The notes under the pieces were generated by a model. The model had not been told where the DNA came from. It saw nothing but the letters and a program-made list of their open reading frames with translations, and did not search any database. 64,000 bases of DNA. Origin: Bradyrhizobium sp. Ash2021. Lineage in GTDB: Bacteria; Pseudomonadota; Alphaproteobacteria; Rhizobiales; Xanthobacteraceae. Position numbers and translations under genes: made by a program. Within the stretch, counting starts at the first letter, position 1, and each line of letters opens with the position of its first letter. Below are positions 38,294 through 46,178 of this stretch, one piece after another. Where the stretch lies: contig NZ_CP100604.1 in the NCBI RefSeq assembly GCF_031202265.1, positions 6,244,501 through 6,308,500 of the forward strand, written 5' to 3'.

Positions 38294-39727
38294 TTAGTAT
38301 CCACCCCTCCGGCTCATCCCCTCGCCGCCGGAGCGGCCGCCAAATCCACCGCCGCCAATGCCGATCCCGATCCCGATGCCAATCGGCGGTCCTGACGGCT
38401 CGTAGACGTCGCGCGGCGGCGGCGGGCGACGCACGACCACGACATCCTCGTCGATGACGCGGCGCGACGGCGTCGAGCTCGCACGCTTGGGCGTATCGGG
38501 ATCGGTGCGCTTCTTCGCCGGCAGGTCGACCTTCTTCAGAGGCTGTGGCGGCGTGGTGCACGGACAGGTGGGTGCGGCCAGCGCGACATTGGTGGCGGGA
38601 ACGCTGACGGGAGCCGCGACCACGGCTGCGACGTCCGGCCGGTTGCGCAACCGCTCTTCCAGCTTGCGCGCTGTCGCCGTGAGATCGCTGTCGGGATATT
38701 GCGCGAGGAAGGCGCGATAGCCCGCCGCGGTGTTGATGAGAACGGCGTTCTTCCACGCCACCATGCGGCGGTGGCGATCGAGCCAGTCGCGCGCCTGCAG
38801 CCCGAACGGCGTTTGCGGATACAGGCCGACGAAGGCCTCATAGGCCTCGTCGGTGCCGTCGGCCACGATCAATTCATTGGCGACCTCGACCGGCTTGCCC
38901 GTCAAATCGCCGCGCCATTGCTCGACCGTCCGCTTGGGCGTGGCGGCGAGCTTCGGACCGGCGACCGCAGGCCCGGAGAATCTGAAATCTTCGGTCAGCG
39001 ACGAACTGTCCCAAGGCGTCTGCCGGCCTTCGGTCGCCTTGTTGACCGACAGGCGAACGCGCTTGAAGGTTTCCTCGATCGGCCCCGGCTCCTTGGCGGC
39101 GGCAAGCAGCGCCGTGGTGTAGGGGCTGTCGACGCCGTTGCCATCCTCGGCTTCGGCCCCCGGCGAGGTCGAGAACGACAGGAAGGTGCCGGGAACGCCG
39201 ACCTTGGCGTCGACGATCGCAAGCCCGTGGCCCGCGGCCTTCAACTCGGGGAACGGATTGTTGCGGCAGGAATCCAGCAGCACGATGCGCATCCTGGTCG
39301 GCACCGACGTCAGCGTGTTGAGGATGTCGTTGAGGCGCACGGCCTGGATCGGAATGTCCGCTTCGCGCTTGGGGTCGACGTCGACAGGCACCAGAAAGTT
39401 TTCGCCGTCGATCTGCAGGCCGTGGCCGGCATAAAATACCAGCGCGACCGTATCGGCCCCCTTGGCCGCCACCTTGCCGGCGAATTCCGAGACCTTGTCG
39501 CGCATCTCGTTCTGCGAAAGGTCGGATGCGGATGAGACCTCGAAACCGGAATCAGTCAGCAATTGCGTGACCGCCCTGGCGTCGTTGGCCGGATTGGGCA
39601 GCGCTGGCACCGAACGGTAGGCCGATTGGCCGATCACCAGCGCCAGGCGATTTTCGGCGGACGCGGGATTGGCATGACTGAGGATCGCGGACAGCACGAT
39701 CGCGGTGAGCAGCGCGGGGCGTGACAT
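38294..39727 (-). CDS. Secreted caspase-like (peptidase C14) protein
   Basis: 477 residues. Signal peptide ending PASA, then a caspase/metacaspase p20 domain with the catalytic pair His102 (FYAGHGLQIDGENFLVPVD) and Cys154 (VLLDSCRNNPFP). A middle helical region of repeat type follows (EAYEAFVGLYPQTPFGLQAR, YRAFLAQYPDSDLTATARKL), then a Pro/Lys linker and a Gly-rich tail GIGIGIGIGGGGFGGRSGGE. Related proteins are common in Bradyrhizobium; their targets are unknown. The export signal places it in the periplasm or outside. Stand-alone gene, next to the broken PQQ dehydrogenase gene. Confidence 0.88.
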   Translation of the reverse strand: MSRPALLTAIVLSAILSHANPASAENRLALVIGQSAYRSVPALPNPANDARAVTQLLTDSGFEVSSASDLSQNEMRDKVSEFAGKVAAKGADTVALVFYAGHGLQIDGENFLVPVDVDPKREADIPIQAVRLNDILNTLTSVPTRMRIVLLDSCRNNPFPELKAAGHGLAIVDAKVGVPGTFLSFSTSPGAEAEDGNGVDSPYTTALLAAAKEPGPIEETFKRVRLSVNKATEGRQTPWDSSSLTEDFRFSGPAVAGPKLAATPKRTVEQWRGDLTGKPVEVANELIVADGTDEAYEAFVGLYPQTPFGLQARDWLDRHRRMVAWKNAVLINTAAGYRAFLAQYPDSDLTATARKLEERLRNRPDVAAVVAAPVSVPATNVALAAPTCPCTTPPQPLKKVDLPAKKRTDPDTPKRASSTPSRRVIDEDVVVVRRPPPPRDVYEPSGPPIGIGIGIGIGGGGFGGRSGGEGMSRRGGY

Positions 39728-39885
39728 GGGGTAGCCTCCCATCAATGCCGGCTACAGATAGGTCTCGACATCCGTGCGGAGGTTCAAGCCAGCCGGAACA
39801 ACGCATCGCCGCAGGCCGGATATTCGGTCCCACGGCCGGCGAATTCAGGCCATCGCCTCGGCTTCACGTTGGTTTTACTTGGGCT

Positions 39886-40125
39886 TCACTTGGGTTTTTT
39901 GACAGGTTCCGCGGGCTTGGTGATGCTCCACGGGTCGTACTTTTCCTTGGAGTCGGGAATTCTTTCCAGCGCCGCCCTGTAGGCCTTGTCGTCCGCCTGC
40001 TGCTTTTCCTGCAGCTTCTTCTGATCGACCTTCTTGTCGTCGCCGCCTTGCGGCCGCCGGGCCTGGGCGTGCGCGGGCACCGCAAGCAACGCCAGCATGA
40101 CCGCCGCAACTGTGAACGTCTTCAT
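39886..40125 (-). CDS. Small secreted protein, IPDxKxxxDPW type
   Basis: 79 residues. Signal peptide MKTFTVAAVMLALLAVPAHA, a Lys/Gln-rich middle (GGDDKKVDQKKLQEKQQADD), and the conserved YRAALERIPDSKEKYDPWS shared with 32976-33266. Ends in a Pro/Lys tail. Periplasmic, function unknown. Start set at the signal peptide; the longer reading adds a non-signal extension. Confidence 0.72.
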   Translation of the reverse strand: MKTFTVAAVMLALLAVPAHAQARRPQGGDDKKVDQKKLQEKQQADDKAYRAALERIPDSKEKYDPWSITKPAEPVKKPK

Positions 40126-40293
40126 CGCCTCTCTCCGCCGTCCCGTCCCGGAAACACTCTGCAACACAAGCGTCACAGGATAGCCGGTCTCGCGGCCATT
40201 TTCAGCATTTGTTGATCGGCAAACCCGATTAACCTGCGTGAATTAACCATCGGTGGGGGCGCAATTTCGGCCGGCGCAGCATAAATTCGGGCC

Positions 40294-40704
40294 ATGGGAC
40301 GGGGCAGACTTCACATCGCGGTGACGACGATCGCAGCGCTTGCGCTGGCAGGCTGCGGCTTTGCCGACAGCCGCTCGCCGGTGGTGCCGGAGTTCATGCG
40401 CGTCAAGGCGCCCGAACCGCCGCCGCTCGAGGCGCCCCCGGACGTCAAGCGGCTGATCAGCGAAAAACTGGATGCGGTGTTTACGGCAGCGTCGCATCCA
40501 ACCCGCGTGCAGGTCTCGGCGCCGATCCACGATCCGCGCGGGCGGGGCTGGACGGCCTGCGTCAGGGCCGAGCTGACCTCGGTGATGGGCAAGCCGCTGG
40601 GCATGCAGACCTACCGCATCACCATCACCGAAGGCGTGATCGCCGATCGCCAGCACGTCGATGCCGACGACACGTGTACGTCGGAGAACTACGAGCCGAT
40701 CTAG
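40294..40704 (+). CDS. Lipoprotein, hypothetical
   Basis: 136 residues with a type II signal peptide (TTIAALALAGC, lipobox LAGC) followed by a Pro-rich spacer and a small domain (DKLISEKLDAVFTAAS-like, then RGRGWTACVRAELTSVMGKP and YRITITEGVIADRQHVDADD). A second Cys pair near ACVRA and DTCTSENY may form a disulfide. No known family. Membrane-anchored on the periplasmic side. Confidence 0.75.
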   Translation: MGRGRLHIAVTTIAALALAGCGFADSRSPVVPEFMRVKAPEPPPLEAPPDVKRLISEKLDAVFTAASHPTRVQVSAPIHDPRGRGWTACVRAELTSVMGKPLGMQTYRITITEGVIADRQHVDADDTCTSENYEPI

Positions 40705-41327
40705 GCAGCGTTGCGCGAGCCGTCGCATTGCAACGGATTCGATTTTCAAACACACCTCCGCCTCCCCGCGGCGCGTTTCGCCCGGGCTTTGCAAAATCGT
40801 TTCGCCCATCAAGAAGAGGGCGCAGGGAACGCCGGGTGCTTGCTGCACCCGCGGTCTCGCGTGCAATATGTGCACAAGACACGCACACGAGCATACAGGT
40901 ACAGTCGGAGCATTCCGGCATTCCCTGCGCAATGGTTTTACGGCTTATGCCGTGCTCTCCCCGGCGACGAATTCGTCTTGTCACCGTCGCTGACGGATTG
41001 AAGGATTGCCAAAACCCGGTCGGGTCGACTGATCCTCCGCCAGCTTGACACCAGCAACGGGTGCCAGAACCACACGGTTTTGCCGTACGCAGCCTCCCGG
41101 CTTCGCCTAAAGGCTCAACCGGGCATTGGCGCCGGTCGTCTGCGCGCTGTGTTCGCTCACGGACCGAAGCCCGCCCTGCGACCACCACCACGCGCCCGAC
41201 ACTGCCGCGTCCATCGCATCCCGCCCCACGTTCGTGACGATGGCCAACGCCCCTCTATTGGGACGGGACGGCGGGAGTTATGCCGCTGATTTGGGGGGAG
41301 ATGGGAAGAGGAATATTTTTGCTGGAG
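40705..41327. repeat. Dispersed non-coding repeat region
   Basis: About 600 bp without a credible gene. It starts with GCAGCGTTGCGCGAGCCGTCG and contains a short frame (CCCGCGGCGCGTTTCGCCCG...) that is often annotated as a hypothetical in Bradyrhizobium genomes. The several overlapping frames here have no start-site support. It ends near the first copy of a 30-bp repeat (41328). Repeat identity is from memory of genome annotations, not a search. Confidence 0.5.
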
Positions 41328-41362
41328 GGGCTGGACAGGGCAAATCACGTTGAATTGGTTCA
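41328..41362 (+). repeat. Three-copy repeat, copy 1
   Basis: GGGCTGGACAGGGCAAATCA followed by CGTTGAATTGGTTCA. Copies 2 and 3 at 45583 and 45947 share CAGGGCAAATCACGTTGAAT. Confidence 0.8.
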
Positions 41363-41582
41363 GAAAAATCGCGCCGCCGCACATCCCTATGTGAGGAATA
41401 ATCTTCGCCACCATTGGCCATAGCAAGACAAATGGATTCCTCGGTGGCACCGGCCAGTGGTTGTAAAGATTTTATTGCATCGCTCGCTTCGCTGAATTAT
41501 GACGTGCGCAGGGGAAATGCGGTCTCCCCTTGAGGCTCCGGTCCAAGACTGTGCAACGCTCGACTTGTCGAGGTATGTGCAC

Positions 41583-41897
41583 ATGGACAAGAGCAAGCCT
41601 CCAACTCCTCCCAGCGAATTTCGTTTCCGGTCTGCTTCCCAGTGGGCTTCCGCAGACATTGATCTGCCGTCCGCGGCGTTGGCGAAGGCAGCCGAACTCG
41701 CCGCCGTTGAGCGGCAAAGCCGTTCCGGACAAGTCGAACCTTGCCAAGACTCTGATGAACCTTCGGCCGCGGTCTATTACCGGAACGAGGAAGAAGTCAG
41801 CCGGGGTTTCCTCATTGCACTAAGCGCAATGGGGGTCGCAGTTGTCGAACAACTCCCCCAACCGGCAAAGCCTCCCATCGGAAAGGCAAAACCGTGA
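41583..41897 (+). CDS. Hypothetical protein
   Basis: 104 residues: MDKSKPPTPPSEFRFRSASQ, a helical Ala-rich middle (ALAKAAELAAVERQSRSGQV), and FLIALSAMGVAVVEQLPQPA, which may be one short hydrophobic helix. No family. A GAGG lies about 10 bases before the ATG at 41583; a longer frame from 41499 is possible. It lies 144 bp before the SOD-rhodanese gene in the same direction. Confidence 0.5.
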   Translation: MDKSKPPTPPSEFRFRSASQWASADIDLPSAALAKAAELAAVERQSRSGQVEPCQDSDEPSAAVYYRNEEEVSRGFLIALSAMGVAVVEQLPQPAKPPIGKAKP

Positions 41898-42041
41898 TCG
41901 CGCGCGCTCATCCATACCGGCCGCTCTGCCTGTTCTCGGCTGCGCGTGATCCGGCAGCATCGCGCTTGTGGACCCAAGCCGACGGCATGACCTGGTTTGA
42001 AAGCCTTAAAGTCGAGTCCCCGCAATTGAAGGAGAACTAAG

Positions 42042-42998
42042 ATGCGCTACCAACTGGCACCGCTTTACTGTCGTCCTTGGACGCTGAATGGAATCTCTCC
42101 GCGTCTCATCGAAAGCCATTATGAAAACAACTATGGCGCAGCCTTGAATCGCTTGAACGCCATCTCGGAGGAAATTGAGCAGCTCGATTTCAGCACTACT
42201 TCCGATCAATCGCTTGCCCGCCTGAAGCGCGACGAGATTGTGGCGCTCAATTCAACACTTTTACACGAGTTGTATTTTGCAAGCCTCGGTGGCGACGGGC
42301 GTGTTCTGCCGGATGCCCTCGCGAACGCCATCGCGAAGGACTTCGGTTCGGTCGATCGCTGGCGTCAGGAGTTTGTCGGGATTGCGAATAGTCTGGCCGG
42401 CGGTTCAGGCTGGGTGTTGCTCACATATGTTCCGCGAGATGGGCGGCTCATCAACCAGATCGCGTCGGACCATGATCAGAGCATCGCCGGTGGTGTCCCA
42501 ATACTTGCCCTCGATATGTACGAGCATGCGTACCACCTGGAATTCGGCGCGAACGCCAGCGCTTACATTGCCGCATTCATGCGCAACATCGATTGGTCCG
42601 CTGTAAAGCTGCGATATGAAGATGCCATCATGGTCGCGCCACCCCGTCCCCTTGAACAAAAGCAGTTTGCCGACGTCCCTGCGATTTCCGTCGAAGAAGT
42701 CCGGGAGATGCTGAAGTCGGGAACGCCGGTCCAAATCATCGATACCCGTCCGAGGCACTACACCGCGAAAGCGCAAGACATCATGGAGGGAGCCGTCTGG
42801 CGTGATCCGGAACGCCTGGACGACTGGATTGGTACCCTTTCAAAGACCGAACCCGTCGTCACATTCTGTGTCTACGGCTTCCACGTCGGATGCGAAGCGG
42901 CTTCAACGCTGCGCAAGGCGGGGTTTGACGCTCGCTACATGAAAGGCGGGCATTACGCATGGAAAGCGATCAAAGGGCCGGTGAAGCTTTTTGAATGA
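42042..42998 (+). CDS. Fe/Mn superoxide dismutase fused to a rhodanese domain
   Basis: 318 residues. Residues 1 to about 195 form an Fe/Mn-SOD with metal ligands His (LIESHYENNYGAALNRLN), His (LNSTLLHELYFASLGG) and Asp/His (LALDMYEHAYHLEFG). The gate residues His30/Tyr34 of classical SODs are replaced by Asn/Ala in this SHYENNYG subfamily. Residues about 210-318 form a rhodanese domain with VQIIDTRPRHYTAKAQDIM and the active-site Cys in FCVYGFHVGCEAAS. AAGGAG site before the ATG. It may couple superoxide removal to sulfane-sulfur handling. It heads a cluster with beta-propeller and outer-membrane genes. Confidence 0.88.
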   Translation: MRYQLAPLYCRPWTLNGISPRLIESHYENNYGAALNRLNAISEEIEQLDFSTTSDQSLARLKRDEIVALNSTLLHELYFASLGGDGRVLPDALANAIAKDFGSVDRWRQEFVGIANSLAGGSGWVLLTYVPRDGRLINQIASDHDQSIAGGVPILALDMYEHAYHLEFGANASAYIAAFMRNIDWSAVKLRYEDAIMVAPPRPLEQKQFADVPAISVEEVREMLKSGTPVQIIDTRPRHYTAKAQDIMEGAVWRDPERLDDWIGTLSKTEPVVTFCVYGFHVGCEAASTLRKAGFDARYMKGGHYAWKAIKGPVKLFE

Positions 42999-43047
42999 CG
43001 CCGTGCTCGCCAATTCGCGTTTCACTGTGACGTTATAGGATATCGAC

Positions 43048-43944
43048 ATGTCGCTAATAGCCGCAGGCACTATCGAGATCCCTAATTCCTTCGGTTCGGC
43101 TTTTGACCATGGCGCGTTTGAAGCGAAGACGCGCCGTGTCTTCATCGCGCATACGGCTCGGGACTGCCTTGAGGTGGTGGACGTTGACACCGGCTTGCAC
43201 GTCGCGACGCTCTCCGGCTTTCCGGAAGCGGCGGGCGTGGTCGCAGGCGAAGAATGTGTACTGGTCACGAACCGCGGCAGCGCCAGCTTGGCCTGGATCG
43301 ATGCACGCACGCTGGAAACGCGGATCGTTCTTCATACCGCACCTCGGCCGAATGGCGTCGCGATCGTGTCGCCGTTACACGCCGCGGTCGCCGCGTGCAT
43401 CGGAAACGATGTCCACAAACCTCAGCTCCAGGTGCTCGGACTGGAAGGAGAACGGCGATGGTCCATTGCCCTCCCCGGACGACCCCGCTGGTGCGTCATC
43501 GACGCCAAAGCGGAACGCGTATTTCTTGCGATCCGCGATCCTTCCATGGTGCTGGTTGCCAATCTGCCCGAACTGACCGCTGTGCAGCACTGGCCACTTC
43601 CTTCCGGCGGCGCCCATGGGATGGACATCGACCACGCATCCGGACTCCTCTACGTGGCATGCGACGGCGGGGCGCTTGTCGAGGTTGATTCCCGGTCCGG
43701 GGAGATGCGGCGCCAGTGGCCGCTCGCCGGCGTGCCGGATGCGACCTTCTTCAACCCCAGGAGCGGATTGGTCCATGTGGCCATTGGCGAACCCGGACTG
43801 ATCCAGTCCATTGATCCGCGTACCGGCACTCGTGGGCAGATCGCTACCGCTCGCGGCGTAACGACGACGGCACTGATCGAGCCGGACCGGCTTTACGTGT
43901 TCTCCCCTTCGCACAAGGGGGTTCTGGACCTCAAGGGAGCCTAG
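43048..43944 (+). CDS. YncE-type beta-propeller protein
   Basis: 298 residues built of repeated 40-residue blades: AKTRRVFIAHTARDCLEVVD, LVTNRGSASLAWIDARTLET, WCVIDAKAERVFLAIRDPSM, MDIDHASGLLYVACDGGALV. This is the YVTN/YncE seven-bladed fold; members bind ligands or DNA or work as cofactors of membrane enzymes. No signal peptide is obvious. It begins 49 bp after the SOD-rhodanese stop and ends 3 bp before the next relic, so it is in the same transcription unit. Function unknown. Confidence 0.82.
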   Translation: MSLIAAGTIEIPNSFGSAFDHGAFEAKTRRVFIAHTARDCLEVVDVDTGLHVATLSGFPEAAGVVAGEECVLVTNRGSASLAWIDARTLETRIVLHTAPRPNGVAIVSPLHAAVAACIGNDVHKPQLQVLGLEGERRWSIALPGRPRWCVIDAKAERVFLAIRDPSMVLVANLPELTAVQHWPLPSGGAHGMDIDHASGLLYVACDGGALVEVDSRSGEMRRQWPLAGVPDATFFNPRSGLVHVAIGEPGLIQSIDPRTGTRGQIATARGVTTTALIEPDRLYVFSPSHKGVLDLKGA

Positions 43945-43947
43945 ACA

Positions 43948-44590
43948 ATGCGTTATCGGCACGCCCGCTGGGCCGTCATCGCAGCCACGATTTTCCTGAT
44001 GGAGATGAATGACATGACAAACCTCGCAGTTAGTTTCGAGAACACCTCGATCGGCGACACGCCCGAAGGTTGGACATCCACGCTCACAGGGTCGGGTAAT
44101 TCCTTCTCGACGGTCCATTTGCCGACCTTTTCCGTTCTTCGTCAACCTTCCGGATGACCGCGGCATCGCGGTCGTGGACCACGTCTCGCAAAAGCAAACC
44201 GGAAAGTGGCCGCTGGCCAATCGGAGTGCGAATTTTCCGATGGCCCTGTATCCCGTCCGTCGCCATGTCGTCGTGATCTTTCGCTCTCCTGCCGAACTCG
44301 GCGTATTCTCCATGATGGGCGGCAAGCCGATCGCGACCATCGGAGCCTGCGGCGACGCGGACGACCTGTTCATCGATGCCAAACGCGCGCGCGTTTACGT
44401 CAGTTGCGGGGCCGGCTTCCTTGATGTTTTGGAACCCAAGGACGCGACGTACCAGCGGATCGCGCGCATCCCCACGGTTTCCGGCGCACGAACTTCGCTC
44501 TTTGTACCCGAGATGGATCGCCTGCTCGTTGCTGTCCGGGCGAATTCCGGAGAACCGCCAGCAATTTGGATATTCCGACCAATGCCTTGA
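43948..44590 (+). pseudogene. Fused remnants: N-terminus of one protein, C-terminus of a beta-propeller
   Basis: The first part (43948-about 44100) reads MRYRHARWAVIAATIFLMEM, a signal-like start, then NLAVSFENTSIGDTPEGWTS, typical of a LamG/DUF1080-type secreted protein. It breaks at GSGN. A different frame from about 44115 reads FFVNLPDDRGIAVVDHVSQK and continues to SGEPPAIWIFRPMP, the C-terminal blades of a second YncE-like protein. An internal deletion joining two neighbouring genes explains this best. Confidence 0.7.
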
Positions 44591-44620
44591 ATCCGTAGCC
44601 GCGGCACGGAGGACCAGCGC

Positions 44621-45418
44621 ATGCGCACGAGACGTCAGAGTTCGAAACCGAGATTCCCGAAATGGCTCCTGTCGGGATCAGCGATCACCTTGTGCTTCAC
44701 GGTATGGTCCGGCTGTGCGCGGGCTTATCGCCCATTCGACGGAACCGACGCTGCGGTGGCAGCGCCGGAAGAGCTGGAGATTGAGCTTCAACCAGCCGGG
44801 CGCCTGCGAGAGAGCGGAACCACCACCCTGATCGCTCCTGCAACGGTCATCAACTACGGTTTGAGCGAGGGATGGGAAGCCGTATTCGAGGGCCAGGGCC
44901 AAACTCCGCTGTCACCTTCAGGTCCGACCAGCCTGACGGCAGCAGGAGCGTTCCTCAAGCATGTCCTGCAGCCGGGCAGCCTGCAGGACAAGGCCGGCCC
45001 CGGTATCGCGACTGAATTCGGCGTGTTGCTACCGGACAGCACCGGGAGTTCGGGCGTCGGCGCAAGCGTGGCGGGGATCGTCTCGCAGCGCTGGGACTGG
45101 GGAACGATCCACTTGAACGCACAAACAGCCCTCACCCGCGACCATCATGCTGATCTGTTTCTTGGCGGCATCATCGAGGGACCATCACAATGGTCGGTTC
45201 GACCGGTTGCGGAGTTTTTCTACGAGAAAGAGTTTGGCCAATCCGAGACGATGTCCGCTTTGGTCGGTTTCATTTGGCGAGTCCGGGATAATCTCAGTTT
45301 CGATGTTGGACTGCGTCATGCGCTCACGAACGGCCATCCGGTCAACGAAGTACGTGCGGGGTTGACGTTTGGCTTTCCGTTACGGATGTTCGGTGAACGA
45401 TCGCAACAGTCCAGATGA
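44621..45418 (+). CDS. Putative outer-membrane beta-barrel protein (phenol-degradation MetA-like)
   Basis: 265 residues. Signal-like N-terminus (WLLSGSAITLCFTVWSGCAR), then alternating strands: EELEIELQPAGRLRESGTTT, VINYGLSEGWEAVFEGQGQT, FLKHVLQPGSLQDKAGPGIA, and a last strand ending VRAGLTFGFPLRMFG. This matches outer-membrane transporter-like proteins next to YncE genes. GGAGG site before the ATG. It closes the SOD-rhodanese cluster and may export or import a compound handled by it. Function inferred from pattern. Confidence 0.7.
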   Translation: MRTRRQSSKPRFPKWLLSGSAITLCFTVWSGCARAYRPFDGTDAAVAAPEELEIELQPAGRLRESGTTTLIAPATVINYGLSEGWEAVFEGQGQTPLSPSGPTSLTAAGAFLKHVLQPGSLQDKAGPGIATEFGVLLPDSTGSSGVGASVAGIVSQRWDWGTIHLNAQTALTRDHHADLFLGGIIEGPSQWSVRPVAEFFYEKEFGQSETMSALVGFIWRVRDNLSFDVGLRHALTNGHPVNEVRAGLTFGFPLRMFGERSQQSR

Positions 45419-45423
45419 TTTCG

Positions 45424-45590
45424 CTAGCGCCGCTCTTGGATTTGGCCGCTGCTGTCGACGACAAGGAACACTTCCTTGCCGTTTTTCGTCGCCCTGACGG
45501 CTGTACCTTCGGCGGTGGATTTGACATCCCGGATTTGCGAATGGCCTGCGGATTCAAGCTTCGCTACCAGTTCCTGCTTGGTCAGGGCAA
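45424..45590 (-). pseudogene. PepSY-like small protein, 5' truncated
   Basis: Minus-strand frame TKQELVAKLESAGHSQIRDV, KSTAEGTAVRATKNGKEVF, LVVDSSGQIQERR to TAG, the C-terminal half of a small PepSY-type secreted protein seen in Bradyrhizobium. The expected ATG reads CTG, and the frame ends exactly at copy 2 of the three-copy repeat. Probably truncated when the repeat arrived. Confidence 0.6.
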
Positions 45591-45616
45591 ATCACGTTGA
45601 ATCGTTTCAACAAATT
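45583..45616 (+). repeat. Three-copy repeat, copy 2
   Basis: CAGGGCAAATCACGTTGAAT then CGTTTCAACAAATT. Contains TTGAATCGTTTCAA, a small palindrome. Followed by TTCAGGCG as in copy 3. Confidence 0.8.
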
Positions 45617-45647
45617 CGTTTTCAGGCGCATGGCGCTCGATGCCGGG

Positions 45648-45896
45648 TCAGCCGTGCGTGAAGTCGCCACGCTTCAAGCCGAGCGCTTTAACCGCGGCCT
45701 CCGGAAGCCGGCCCCACGCTTCGACCTTCTCATTCGGAGCCATCATTGCACCGATAATTGCCTTGGCCGTCTCCGGATCCTGCTCGGCAACAAAGTAGAC
45801 CGATCGGAGGGGCGAACCGCCTTCCAACCGTTCAGTCGTCACCAGTACGACCTGACCATCTGCCATATCCCATTGTAGCACCGTCGCGATAGGCAA
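45648..45896 (-). CDS. Hypothetical protein, probably 5' truncated
   Basis: 82 residues read from a TTG: VLQWDMADGQVVLVTTERLE, LRSVYFVAEQDPETAKAIIG, KVEAWGRLPEAAVKALGLKR. The frame is open for 15 more codons upstream (LRTSLQERVGSLPIATV) before a TGA next to copy 3 of the repeat, so the original start is probably lost. It lies between direct repeat copies 2 and 3. No known family. Confidence 0.5.
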   Translation of the reverse strand: MPIATVLQWDMADGQVVLVTTERLEGGSPLRSVYFVAEQDPETAKAIIGAMMAPNEKVEAWGRLPEAAVKALGLKRGDFTHG

Positions 45897-45946
45897 GGAA
45901 CCAACACGTTCCTGGAGACTGGTCCGAAGGCGGATTGAAGCTCAAC

Positions 45947-45990
45947 GGGCTGGACAGGGCAAATCACGTTGAATCGTTTCAACAAATTTC
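45947..45990 (+). repeat. Three-copy repeat, copy 3
   Basis: GGGCTGGACAGGGCAAATCA then CGTTGAATCGTTTCAACAAA. Same orientation as copies 1 and 2; 364 bp after copy 2. Confidence 0.8.
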
Positions 45991-46178
45991 AGGCGACGCA
46001 AGTTTTCGCGAAGCGCAGGGAGCGCCGATACCAGGAATGACGTTGACGGTGCGGTCGCGAATGATCCCGAAACAGACATCCGCCGCTTCCGCCTAAATCG
46101 CGCTCGACGTGGTTTCTGCCTCTATCAAAATGGTCGTCCAGCCTGATACGGTGCAGTCTCAGGCGGCTGGGGACTGGC

